Source: Chrysomallon squamiferum
Lineage: Eukaryota > Mollusca > Gastropoda > Neomphalida > Peltospiridae
NCBI GenBank assembly: GCA_012295275.1
Contig: CM022665.1
Span: 17,522,410-17,586,409, forward strand
Direction of reading: 5' to 3'
DNA: 64,000 bases
Below are positions 42,101 to 56,500 of the stretch, piece by piece (position 1 is the stretch's first letter; every line of letters begins with the position of its first letter). Made by a program: the position numbers and the translations under genes. The notes under the pieces were generated by a model. The model was given only the letters and a program-made list of their open reading frames with translations. It made no database searches and had not been told where the DNA came from.

Positions 42101-45100
42101 TATTACCAAGCCTGTCAGTTGTTTTTTCTGCATCAACATGATAACCAAGACCAGCTTTTTCAAGTCTCTGTATGAGTTCATCGGAATGCCTGAAGATTAA
42201 ATAAATTTAATAAAATAAAACAGCCTTAAATGTGAAGTCAAATCTATTATTATTAAAAACAAAAACATTATTAGTTTTTAAACATCTGACATTTAATTAA
42301 TTAGGATCAATGAAACTAGTGTACATACTTCCTGTATGGATTGCATGCAGCTACTAGTTTCAGTTTCTCTGACAGATGTAATGGCTGACCATCCATTGTT
42401 CCATCACACATGATTTCCTTGATTAAACCAATAGCTTCTGTTGTGTTGGCCTCGTCAAAGAACAGAACAGTGTAGATGTGTTCATTGATTCGTGCATTGG
42501 CCTGGGCCAGTCTTTCTGCTTTGTGGACTTTGTTGATGATATCTTCAGCAGTGGTACCACCATGGACCTATATTTGTAGTCATATAAATATTTGTGATTG
42601 ATGCAAAATCCAATGGTAATTTCATTTTTAAGAGTACATTGTTAAAGGCATTTATAAAGGTATGAAACATACTCAGTTTTCAATAATTATACCTGAAAGA
42701 TTAACTATATTAATTTCTAGATATGGTCTTAAACTGATCAGACAAGACAAATAAAACAAAGAGATACTAACCTTCATGATTACCATGTTTTCAACTTCAC
42801 TTCCTGGAGGAACTTGTAGTGAACATAAGAATTTGACCAGCCTGGTTTTTCCACATCCTGTTTCACCCATGATTAGCACAGGAATATTGCATCTGAATAT
42901 TACAATAATAATAATAATAATAGTAATAATAATAATAATAATAATAATAGTTGCTGCTGTTGTTGTTGTTATTATTAGGTATGTAACTATGTTTAAAGTA
43001 TTATTATTATCATTATTATTAGATGGGTTAATATGTTTAAATTATTATTGTCATCATCATCATCATGAAAATATTATCACACAATATCAGTTACCTGAAC
43101 CTCATGAAAATAGCGAGAATCTTTTTGACATTATCAGTTGTCAGTTCATATGTTTGGTCTGGGTCATAGAAATATTCAAGTCCTGGCATAACACTGAAAA
43201 GTTTCTCCAAGCATTGCAATCTAAAATAAAAAGCACAGAGTTACCAGGTAAAAATTAAGAATATGATTTCTTAATTGACTGGTTTCTTTCTGATGATACA
43301 ATTTGGATATAACATTTATTTCAAAGATTTTTAAAATGTATATATAAAACTTTTGTTTCAGTTCATCACCAGACTAACCTTTGCAGGTGATCAAAATTTT
43401 CATTCAGGGGAACTCTGTTTCTGATGAGACTATCTTGAAGATTCTTTGGCATAATTCCTTGTTCTAACACTTCCCCTGTTTGTTGGTCTATGAGATCTCC
43501 TGTGTTTCTGTTGATGTTAAATCCCAAGAAAGTCATTGTCTGTCCATCAGGATTGAAAAAAAATGTATGGATGAGGACTGCAAAAATTAGAAAAAAGATT
43601 ATTCCAAACTGAAAATAAATAATGCTTTATGCAAAGTATAATACTGGTCTCTCTTATGTATAAGCATCTTTGAAAATAAAACACAACTAATAAAATAAAT
43701 AATAAAACATGTGAGATTAAATTCTGTTTAAAATAATTTTATGCTTATCTTATTTTTGTTGTAGCTGTTTAAAAAACAAAAAAAACATTTGTGTATAACT
43801 GACATCCTTCTAGTGGTATAGTACTAAACCTTTATTAGTACATAAAATATTTTGTCTTCATTTTAGTATTATTTGGATGAGTACATTAACAAATGTGCAT
43901 TTAGTGCAACAGTGAATTTTTCTGGTTCGTTATTAAATGTTTTTCATTTCTAAATTCATAGACATGCATGGCAAAATGCTTAATGCAGATTACCAACCTG
44001 CTTCCCAAGTCCGTCTCATCTGGAACTGTGAAATAACTTCTTCTTCTTCATTTTCCACAGGTGTTATGTCTTCTATTGGTGTTTCTTCAATGTTCAACAA
44101 AGCTTGGCAAAATCCTGCAACAGATAGGAACAAATCTAAAAGTAGTTTTAACTTTATTATTTGTAATATTTGAAATATTTATTCTACTGAGTACAGTTAT
44201 CAGTCTTAATATGTTACACTTTTTTGTTAATAGGATAGAAAAAGTGTACTAAACAAAATTGATGCTCTAGATTAAATAAACAGCTCACTCAGTGATAATC
44301 ACTCTTGTAAAAACCTAACAAGCAAGAATTTTTAAAATAGCTATCTTTTATTCACAAGATAGAAACATAGAAAAATAAATCTACTTTTGCAACAGTTAGA
44401 AGTTCCATGGAATTGGAATATCATTTTTTGTCAATTCTCAACAAAAATGAACAAATAATATTCTATTATTTAAGAACCAAAGCTGTTAGTCAGGAAATCA
44501 ATCTAAAAAAATGATTCTTTAAAAGGGAAAAGCCATTTCAAGTTTTTTAGCCAGACATTTCACATATATTCCAGTTTATTTCTAATCAGCTATCACATAT
44601 TTAAATATTAAGAAATCTTTTAATTTACTCACTCTTGACATCTGGATCAGAAAACGGAGAACAAACTGTGAGAATCCTGGAAGATCATCCTGCAGTTCTG
44701 GAGAACAGAAAACTGATCGTTCAAAGTCACACAACTGTGTGTTCAGAAACCAGACAAAGTGATGAAGTTCTGCCCATGATGGATCAGGCACTCCACAGTG
44801 TCTAAAAAACAAAAACAACAACAGTGCAAGAGCATATGTATATGTTTGTTGGTGTCTGTGAGTTTATGCATGTGTACATATGAGGGTGTGCATGTGTGTG
44901 TGCACACACACTATAAATGTATTTATTCATTAAAAAGAAATTTACATAACATGAAACATTTTAAAGATAGTTGTTCAAATTTTGATAAAATCTGTTATCT
45001 ATCAATTTATCCAAAATAAAACTCAAACTAAATAAATAAAGAAACATTAATAATAAATTTAAAATTTTTTTTTTTTTTTTTACATTTATCATTACATTAA

Positions 45101-45343
45101 AGCTATAGATGGTTATTAATTGTGTTATTCATAAAAAAAAAAATTTAAGATCATAAAGAACAAATAAATACATATCAAATATATTTTTGTATGTTTTCAA
45201 AAAACAAAAAAATTGAAGACATTTTGCAACTGGGAAAAAAATACATACTCAGAAGTTGTTTGAAAAATATACAAAAATAATACATAACTAAAGACTGCTT
45301 TAAAATAATCTAAACAAGACACATGGTATATTTTTATTTTATT

Positions 45344-45378
<35 letters not shown>

Positions 45379-47059
45379 TTATTATTATTATTATTTTAAA
45401 TGAATGACTATTAACCTTAGAAGTGTTTCCAGACAATGAGCTGGATTTCCTTGTGGTGTTGAAGGATTGATGTCACTAAAACTTGTTTTATTTTCCCATC
45501 TGAATAAATACTGGTATGGTCGCTGATAGACATCACTTTTGAACTCATCCAGATCAAACAACAAGTCATGCATCTCATAATCTAAGAAAAACAAAATCTA
45601 GTGAAATCATATTTTAAGTTTCTTTCTACAGACTAAACAAAAATAAAAAATTCATCAACTTTCCATTAGAATTGTCATGATATAATTTATTAAAATTATA
45701 TTTAAAAAGGCACAAATTAAATATGCTTATGAAACATTATTAGAGTATTTCTTATAATATGCAACTGTAATTCACATTATGCAAATGTGATAAACAATAT
45801 CATTTTTCTATTTTCTAAAAAGATCTCATTCTACCACTTTCGTTAGAGAATAGTACAAACCATCATTTGTGCTTCCATTAGTTAAAATCAGCAAACTGTC
45901 TTTTGGAGACCAACATGTAACATGAGGCAGAATTTCAAAAATTGAATGTATCAGTCGTGCATTTGTCTTCTATGGAAATTAAAAATAAAAGACAGTTACC
46001 TTCAGCATAAATATAAAAAGGAAGATTATTTAATATCTGTTTAACAATAATTATACATAGACATTATTTTTAAATATGACTTTTTAGACAACATTCTGTA
46101 CATAATTATTTAATAATTTATGATTTTTTTCTTTTTTTTTATATTAAAATATAAATGCAATTTTTTCTATTTTTTTTTTACATATACTGTATTTCTAAAT
46201 CAGTAATATTCCTTCTTCAACAGTTAGCCAAATTTAGAGAAAAATTTGTGTACAATTATTTTGTATATTTCAAAATAAACTGAAAGATTAAAAATTAAAA
46301 AAATCCTATGAATGATAATAGAAAACAGTTAGTTTCAATATCAATTGCATTTCCTCAAACTTTCATACATTATGAACCCTGGCAGATAAAAAAATAGAGC
46401 ATTGGTTAAATGCTTTTGAATGTTTTCAGGAATAAAAAAATAAAATAAAGAAGAGCTTCTGCAACTGAAATAAAAAGTAAGGAAGATACTGAATGCCAAT
46501 AAATTAATCACCTGTTGATCTTTGAAATCAAAAATGGGAATAATCTCAACCAAATAAAGATCCATTGCAGAACACAGCCAGATATATCCATTTTCATTTG
46601 TCACTTTTCCCAAAATCAGAAGATTGAATAAAAGATAATCCAAGCCTTCCTGGACCTAAGAAAAAAAAATTATGAAAACCTGTACTATTGGAGAAAAACA
46701 AACAAACCAACTCATACAAAATAATTATATAAAAGTTTAAAAGTTTTAAATGTGAAAAGGGATACATAAAATTTAAAAAAAGAGCAAATTGTCAGTTATT
46801 TTTGAGAACTGTACCTCATATGATATGTTGAAATGAAATATTCTTGGAAAGGATTCACCAGGTTTCAGCATGTAAGGTAACAGTTTGTTTGTAACTCTGT
46901 TCATCTCAACAGTTTTCTCATACAGAGAAATAGACACAGACACATCATCTGATTTTGATTTGGGATTTAGCTGTTTTAATTCTTCAACTCTTCTTTTCTT
47001 GTACAATGTCTTTCCAACACCAGCTCTTTTGGATTTCACAACACGAACTGTGGAGCTAA

Positions 47060-47093
<34 letters not shown>

Positions 47094-50000
47094 TGTGAAA
47101 TAAATAAAAGTTATCAAGTTATTCAAAGAGATGGTGGAACTTTAGAATTAGTATTAAAAAATTTAGTTTAACTTACTGAACATCAATAGGCATACCAATT
47201 TCAAGTTGTTTTAAATCAATATGTGTAATGTTTTTTTTTTTTTTCTTGTAATGATTGTTTTAACAAAGTAATTATTTCCAGAAATTTCTATCTACAGACA
47301 TTTTTAAAATTGTATCAAAGTCATTAGATATTTATATTTTAAATAGTGGAACAACTAATTTTTCGTATGTCAAAATTAACAAATGTAAAATATTGCATTA
47401 AATTAATCATTGAAAAGAAATAAATAATTCTTCTCTGTCATAAGATTTAATTATCAAATACCATTTTCAAGCTTACTTTGAGAAGTCTATGTGGGAAGCA
47501 GATTTCATGTTGTTCTTGACACAGGTTTCTGTAAATTTCTCAGTCAGGTACTTCTTTATTTCAGTTATTTTGATCATTGGAGGCTGGCGACGATGGTGAT
47601 CCAGGGCTGCAACTAGACGAGCTCGATATTCATTTTCTGATGAGCAGAGAATTACAAGTTTGTAGTTTGAGTTCCTCTCTGAAATGAAATTAAACTAACT
47701 GATTTGAACAAACATGTTACAGAATAAACGGAGAATGACAAATACAGAATATTTGTTATGTTCTGTTAAGGTATGAATGGGAAATTCTGTTTGGCTGGTA
47801 TTACGTAAAATCTTTATTTATTTCTTACCAGTTTCAGTATTTAATTATCTCAGTAAATTAGAAGCCCTAAATAGATCCATATAAAATCTACTGTCTTCAT
47901 TTATTTATTTTATTTTATTTTATTTTATTTCATTTCATTATTATTATTATTATTTTCTATTTCCTATTTTTTATTTTATTTCATTACTGTTTCTTTTATT
48001 TTGTTATTGTTTCTTTTCTTTTATTTCATTTTATTATTATTTCTATTTTTTCTTTTTTCTTTTTTTCCTGTTTTTTATTTTATTTTATTTTATTTTATTT
48101 TATTTTATTTTATTTTATTTCGTTTTATTATTATTTCTTTTATTTCTTTGTTGTTTTTTCCTGTTTTTTTATTTTATTTTATTTTATTTTATTTTATTTT
48201 AATGCTTTGTTAGTTTCTGTCACAAACCATGAGGATGAAAACAAAATACAGATGTATTAAGTTGCATTAGAGTTACACTTACCATTTGCTTTGTTTATAT
48301 AGTCAACAAATTTCTTTTCTATTTTTTCCTCAATTTCATATTGTAAGAGATCAGCATATGCCAAACAATGAATTTTTCCCAGAGAGCTGAAAAATGCTCT
48401 TCGTAAGAAAATATCAACCTAAAAGAAAATTAACAATAGTATTTTATCATTGAAAACATTATAAGCTTTCCAGAAATAAATTTAATAAAAATAATTTACT
48501 TTGATGTTACATTTTATAAACTCTATCTCATGATGATACTGGTAAAATGTAAAAAAAAAAAATGCAATTTTTTTTTTTCACATTAAATATTAATTTATAT
48601 AAATAAATTGGTATAACATAAAACAAAATATCAACAGGCTACAAAAATGAATTACCTAAATACAATGAAGTCACATATATATGTGCCTACATTTACACTG
48701 CATTATACTAGGTATATGAAAGAAAGAGGGTACATTATTTTAATTCACATTATTAAACTATCATATTTAGACTGCATGGATACAGCCATAATAGTTTTGT
48801 TCACTATTATAATTGTAATTTAAAACAGTCATGACGTATTCCTTTCACAGTAAATCAAATACATTTTAAGATTTATAATTAAAATGTTGATCTCCCATCA
48901 TAGTTAAAAAAGACAATTTTCATTTCAGCTCATAAGAGATTTGTCTGTTTAAATAAGCCACAAGTATATTTTAAATCTTTATCCATGTCATAAGATGGTT
49001 GGCATAAAGTACAGCAGATACACTTATGTATAAAATCCATTCATATAATATGAAGTAATTTGAAATTTACTATAAATATGAAATGATGCTGCCATCGGAT
49101 ACTTTGGTTGTTGCTGAGGAGAGGAGAATGATATCACTGAAACTAGAAGATGGGATGACCCCACATTGTTTACAGAATAAATGAAGTGAGAGTATGAAAG
49201 TAATTGTTTTTATGTTAGAAAAATTATTAAAATATTAACTTACTAGTAAGGTTTATATTGTTCTGTAACAGTTACTTTTAAAAGTCAGCTTTGTTTTAAA
49301 GAATTAAATAATATCATTGCCACCAATAATGTGACATAAATGACATTGATGAAAAAACATGGGAATAAAACAAACCTCATCAAAAGTAGTTTCAGGAGTG
49401 CACATCAAAACTTCATCAGCTCTTGGTAGCGGTTGACTGGAATCCTCCATGTACAAATGCAGCACTGCATTCAATAAATCACCTACACCGTAAATGTATC
49501 CATATAATAATATACCATAGAACAAATAAAACTTAGTGTGTGTCTGTGTGTATGTGTGTGTGTTACATAAATAGAAAGAAACAGAAAAAAAATCCCTTCC
49601 AACAGACTTTTTATGATTACACTGTATTTCATGATTCCATTATTTTATTTATTAAACTTATTATGCAAAATTAAAAATTCCTGGTGAACCATGAAACCAA
49701 CCAATTTTAATGTAAATTTCATCAACAGAATATATACACTTTTCATATTTTAACAATATCAATGAAAACTTCAAAGCTACTGAATAAATCATTTAATCAA
49801 AAACTTACTCTTTGGACAAACCATCAGATTTGGTGTTTTTGCTTTTAACTGAACTGGAAGCTTTCTTTCTAGAGACTGGTCACCTATAACACCAAAAAAA
49901 AGAAGATTTTTCAGTATAAGAAACAGGAAAGACATGACACTATAGTGATATGGTCCTCGCCTTGCCCCTACAAATGAATGAAATGTAAAGGTTAATGTCA

Positions 50001-53000
50001 TAACTATTTTACCTTAATTATAACTATATGTAATCAAATACATACATAATCTTTCAAGAACAATGTATAACAACAAATATTTACACAAAATCTGGAGAAA
50101 TAAAACAAGAAATGAAACCACAGTCACATCTTGCTTTCCTCCACTGCACTAACGTGCAAATAACTGTGGTTTAAATTAAAATGCTTAATGAGCTTCAGTA
50201 AAATCACCTATTTTTATATATGAAAATATATAATTCAAAATAAAAATATAAGATTTGCTGCAGTGATCACATCAAAACTAATGTTTTACAATTCTTAAAT
50301 TATTTACAAAGATTTATAATAAAACGATTATTATTATACAATATTGTATATAGCACAGAGCATTGTGCAAATTCATGTAGTAAGAACCACTTTAACTCTG
50401 ATAAATAGTCTAGTGCTTTATCTATTATGTATTTGTGTAATGAGTTCCATACTGAAATCTTTTAAAATATATATCTTATGTCTGATAAATGTTTTAAGAA
50501 TGAAATTAAAATTATTACTTATTACAAACTAGATTATTTTGAAATACTCACATAAGACAGCCAGTTTCTTCAGAATAACTGCCAGATGTTCAATACTCAG
50601 ATAGTCAGCTACACTGGAGGAAACGGATGCAAGAAATGTTTTCCAGATTTTGCTAATGTTCCCAATCAGAGATTTTACAGATGTATCTTTTCTGAAAGGA
50701 AAATCAAAAAAATTAAAGATAGCTGATAAAATCATTTCATTTAATCCATGACAAATTAAGTTGGACTGGAAACCATGGTAACATCTAAAATGATTTAAAA
50801 GACTCTTAATTATTAAGAGTAATTATTTATAATAACAAACTGCTTACATTAAAGCATTAATATTTTCAACAGACAATCTTAATATTGAGAAGAGTGAATG
50901 TGATGTATTACATATAGCTAATAATTAGTTTTGCCAAAATGCAAAACTTAAATCATATGGATTTTTTTTTAAAACATGTTTTAGCTGACATATTAAAAAA
51001 GAAGCAATCATTAATGTTATCATTAAAGCCTTTCAGGAAAATATTCACATTTTAAAGAATTTGTTTCTTTAGTTTACTGTGATAAATCATTAGTTATACT
51101 TATAACTTTTGGATTGTTAGATTTTTAATTCCAAAAATATTTATTACTCTGTTTTATTTACTTATAACTTTTATCTATTATTTCCATAATGTATTCTTCA
51201 TATTGTAACGAATACAGATACAAAACCTGAACTGTTCTGGTAGAGACTGCATCAAATTAGCAGCCCTCAAAACAAAGGAAGTTTCTTCTGATGTCCATCC
51301 AGCAAATGGCATTTGTTCTGGATCTGATGTTACTGTTACAGGTTCCACTGCAGAAGTCTGATATTCTTCATCATTTTTTTCATGTTCAATACACCACATA
51401 ATTCCTGAAATAACAGAGTATTGTTTTGTTTATTAAAATAATTATGAGGAAGAGTAGAAAAGATATCAAATGTATTAGACTATATATTTTAATTGCTATA
51501 CCCCTTTGTTAACGTCTAATGCTGTGATTTGCATTTGCAAAGTAACAATCATTTGCATTGTATTGGTCATATGACATAAAGAAGGACTTGATTTTCTTTT
51601 AATCAAAATAGTCATTGGTAGTAGCACTGACAGCATGTCTAGAAATAACATTTTTATGAGAATCTGCTGCATATTTTCTAGCAGAGTTCCAAACATTCCA
51701 GCATTTCTAACACAAAAAAATTTAAATAAAATACCTTCTTTTCTTCTTGTATATATTTTTTTATCATTTTCTTAACATCTTATAATTCAATTCCAATATT
51801 TTATGTAATCTATAAAAATTTTAACAAGTGCCAAATAATCAACCAGTGAATTGTACATTTTCCCTTTCCATCCAGTATAGTGCCACTGCTGACAGTAACA
51901 AAAATAAAAGCTACTTTCTAAAATTTACCTATTTTATGGATGATACAACTGTGAACAAGGTTAGGGTTAGGGGTTAGGGTTACCATTAGGATTGAGGTTT
52001 ATGGTTAAGGTTTAGATTAGGGTTTAGGGTTAGGATTAGGATTATCCAAGCCCCTCTTTTTTATATAAACCCCAACAGAAACTAAATAGTGATCATGATC
52101 AGTGAAAATATTTTCTCTGGATTTTGCATGATGTTATTTTCTATATGCATCAAGAAACAAGCAGGAAGGTCTGCTATCCAAATTTATAAAATAGATAGTG
52201 TGGGTTTGAGTGTTTGGAAAGCATGACATTGACAACAATGATTCTGTGTGGAATAGATCAGTAAAATAATTGGTAGATCAATACTAGAGTAGAATAAACA
52301 TGCACAGATTAAAAAGCAAAAATATAAAGTAATTGGTAAATCTACACTAAAGTTATTTTTTTTAATTAAAAAAAAAAAAATTTATTATAAGTCTAAAGCA
52401 ATGAAAATACCTTCATCAACATCAGCATCTAGAACTTGCTTGAAGGCTGCTCTTGCCAGAACCTCAGGATATCCTGATTTTACTATTTCTTGAATAAAAC
52501 TGTTCTCAACATCATAACCTCCTCTTATTTCATATTCTGCTTCTTCCATATCTGATCCTTTCTCTTCTTCATTCTGGAATATTTCATCTCTTGCAGTCTG
52601 CATAGCTTGTTCTATATCAGCCATGGAACAATCAGGTTTTATCAGTGACAACATGGGAAATATCAGACTAGACGGCTCCTCATCTGTTCCAATTTTGATC
52701 AACTCTTTCTGAAGAAAAACCAGCTGATTAATGGTGAAGAAATTCAGCTCTAAATACTCATTACGTTTCTCAGTTAAATACTGCAACCAATCCATATGAC
52801 AATCATCAAATATATTTGCCAAAGCATTTACAAAGTCTACCAGTGGACAGTGCTTACGGTTCCCTTTCAAAGATTCTGAATCTCCTCCAAAACCTAAAAT
52901 GACACAGGCTTCACGGGAAGCATCACAAAAGAAAGTTGCTTTCCACCAGTTGAAAAGAACACAACCATCAGAAACCAGCTTGATGTATGTCTTGGAAAGC

Positions 53001-53492
53001 CGCACAATACCATCAAGGACCTGAAATAACAAACAAAACAGTACTTTAGAAAACATTGGTTATAACACTGGTAAAGAAAAGTTTATGATTTATTTACCAA
53101 CTATTCAAGTTTTCTTGAATTTTTTTTTATTAATAAATAATGAAAAAACATGATCTTTGAAGAAATTTGTAAGTTTGCAAAAAGATAAAATTTAAATGCT
53201 AATAAAATATATTTAATTTTAAATATTCTGCACCATAAAAAAATACAGTTTAGAGAATAAAGATTTTTATTCCTTACCATCATGAATTGCTCTACACTGT
53301 CTTTTCCCTTTTCAGCTCTTCCTGCTACCAACATAAGGCGACTTTGTAAGTCAACTAATTGATTATGGGAATATTTTTTAACATCTTCTTTTACATTCGA
53401 ACAACTGTCAGGCATAACATGTAAACTAATGATGCTATTTAGGTCCTGAAATTATATATTATTAAAAATTATTATCAACATCATTATAATCA

Positions 53493-53543
<51 letters not shown>

Positions 53544-56500
53544 ATTATTATTATTATTATTTATTATTCAATTCAAAAAAGCAGTCATAAAATCATATAA
53601 TTTTTTTTTATTTATTAAATAAATTTCATGATATTGTTAAAGATAAATCATTAAAACCATATTAGATCAAACTGGACTAACTAAAATTTGTATTTTATTC
53701 TTATGTTAAAAGAACAAGATTTTAATTTACATACCAGATTAGGAGGTGCACTTTCCTTGGTCAGGTTTCCAATTCGGTATACTCCTTTGGAGTTTATCAT
53801 TTCAGCTTGAGACAAAGATGTTACTTCGACAGATCCATGAGTGTGGCTCACCTCTTTTAACCATTCTAAGAAGCGGTTTGTGTCTCGCTAAATAAAATTT
53901 TAGATGATAATGTTATAATTTGCAATGTTACTAGAATACACTGTAGTTAAAGAAACAAAAATTTAAAAGTATTTTTAAAAATTGAAATATTTGTTCAAGA
54001 AATGATTTGTATATGTCACATATATCTGTGTATTAATCTCATTTACATACAATCAGACAAAAAAAAATTTCTTTTATAATATATAATTACCAAACTGAAT
54101 CAGTTATTTAATAGCAGGAAAATGTAGGCTTTGTCTTATTTATAAAAGTTATTAAACTGATATATCTTGGTATTTCCTAATCATATTTTGATTATATTTA
54201 CACTTGATAAAAAAGATAACAATTTAATATATGTACACTTAATAAGGACTTAATCATTCATTTCAAATCCAAAATTAATACATTGTCTTGGATTTCAGTA
54301 CAAGTTCAAAAAGAAAAAAAAAATGACAAACTGATTTATGCTTTTGGCTCATCAACTCAGTTCTCAACACTTACCAACATTTCTGGTAAATGTGGATTTA
54401 TTTTCAGTTCTCTCCAAATAGACCTACATTTTTCCAGAAAGGTGTTGCAATCACAGTTCTGATCAAGGTTGAATATCAGAGGAGCATACCCTGATGTAGC
54501 TGTATGCAGGCAGTTCACCTTGTGTAAATCATGATCACCTTCACCAGCTGATATGTATGCCAAATCAACAAAAACTTTCAATTCCTTTATGCCAGCTGTT
54601 AAAAAACAAAAATGAAAAATCTCAGAAAAAAACAAATTAAAAACTGGATTGTAACTTGCAGAAGAATCCATTCTATTCTTAGAAAATTATAATTCATAAA
54701 ACTGTTACTAATTTCTGATTCTGTATTTGCTTACAAATTGTATTGCAGTAGCCTTTTTCACTGATGTCACCATTTTGTATGAGCTATCCCAGACTGTAAT
54801 GCAATATGGCTGTTTTTAGTTTGCTAATTTGTAGCACTTAAAATAGCAAATGATAAAAATGCACATTTTGAGTTCATAAAATTCTTTGCACCAAAGATAT
54901 ATCACATTAATTTAGTGATTAACAGTAACGGTATTAATAATTTTACACAAACAGTACAAATAAAAAATTGCTCTATATAATGAATATTCCACAGATGTAT
55001 ATTTTTTTTATCAATAGTACTTTCTTATTTAATCTTATCATGAATGTTTTCCAGTTGTCTCATCTTTTAGCTGTTTAAATGACAGCACACAATCTAATCC
55101 TTCTCTGAAAAGATATTTCATATTTATGACAATGAGAATTTATCATAATTCCTACTACAAAGTGAAATGCTTTCATCCAATTAATTTACTGTGTCACATT
55201 TTGATTGTTTTAACTTTTAATTTAATTTCTAAAAGCTGAATACATTTTTTTTAAACATATAAATTTTATTAATATTATTATTGATATTTTTATTTTTATT
55301 TATTTATTTATTTATTATTTTTTTTTATTTATTTATTTTTTTTTTTTTTGACATGTTGGGAAATAAAAGTAGACATTCCTCAAATTTTAGAACACAGATT
55401 CCCAATGTTACCAGAATCACAAAACTTTGGAAGGGCGACCAGGTTCTTACTGTTTTAATTTTCATCTTTTCAATGAAAACAGATTTATAATCAGTATTTT
55501 GCAGCATCATCCAATTCTGTAATTAGCACAAAAAATAGTCACCAACCAAATTTTTAAAAATAACAAAAGAACACAAACACACAAGAGGTTTTCCATGTAA
55601 CCCTATTTGGCTCTAAAATAGATGACAAGCCTACTGAAAATAAACAATTAATTAAGCTAGCCTGCTTTTAAAGAAAAAGTAAAACTTTGCATGGCTGCTG
55701 TTAAAACAGTCTTGTTTAATGGGCCTCTTAACCATTCTCAGGCATCCATAAATAAATATTTTATAAAGAAATAGCTTTTCTGAACAGGCTGAATCTCATA
55801 CCTTGATTCAGTAAAGTGTGAAGGACTGAACTAAAAGCATCAAGCATAATCTAAAGATACCTAAACACCATTAAAGTGTCTCAGGTTTATTTTTCCTTGT
55901 TTAAACATATGGTATTTAGGAAATTCCTCCAAGACACTTGGTACATTATTTATGGTAAACACTGTCACTGGGGCTTTCTTAAGGAACCCAGGACAGAAAC
56001 GGTCTGCCAATTTTGTCAGGGATGTGAAATGTTATCTGTGTGACTGGGGTGAAAGATAGTTAAAGAAGGAAGAGAGAGAGAACATCTTTTTAATGTTAAA
56101 ATGGAGAAAGAAATTAAAAATATATTTAATTTTTGATCATCCACCTTTTTTAATGTTCATATCTTTGATATCTGCCTAATCTCACAGCACACCTACAGGA
56201 ATCTGGAGAACTAGATAAAGACAAACTGCTAGCAAATTCATATCCATACTGATTTCGTATTCCTAATTTTTGTTTAATGATGATTTTGATAGAAAAACTA
56301 AACACATTAACTCAGGGATGAGCTTAGTTTTTCTGATGTAATTTATTTACCCACCTTTCATGGACTGCCTAAGCCAATCAACAAGAGGTTTGCTGTCATT
56401 AAATGCCTTCAAACTACCAGTTTCAATTTCAGTCACATCTTTCAGTAAACTGCAAGTTTCAAGTACAGACTTGTCCATTCTTTTCATGGGCACATTTCTG

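Noticed and set aside
42776-43258. 160-codon plus-strand open frame
   Set aside because: Antisense shadow of two AAA3 exons joined by an ATT/GTT microsatellite.
48001-48213. Phenylalanine/leucine-rich plus-strand frame resembling a membrane protein
   Set aside because: Encoded by the TTTTA repeat.
55900-56060. Mixed-composition intron segment that looked like a possible exon
   Set aside because: No open frame with splice sites fitting the phase between exons 56355-56508 and 54375-54595, which already join correctly (split codon GCT).
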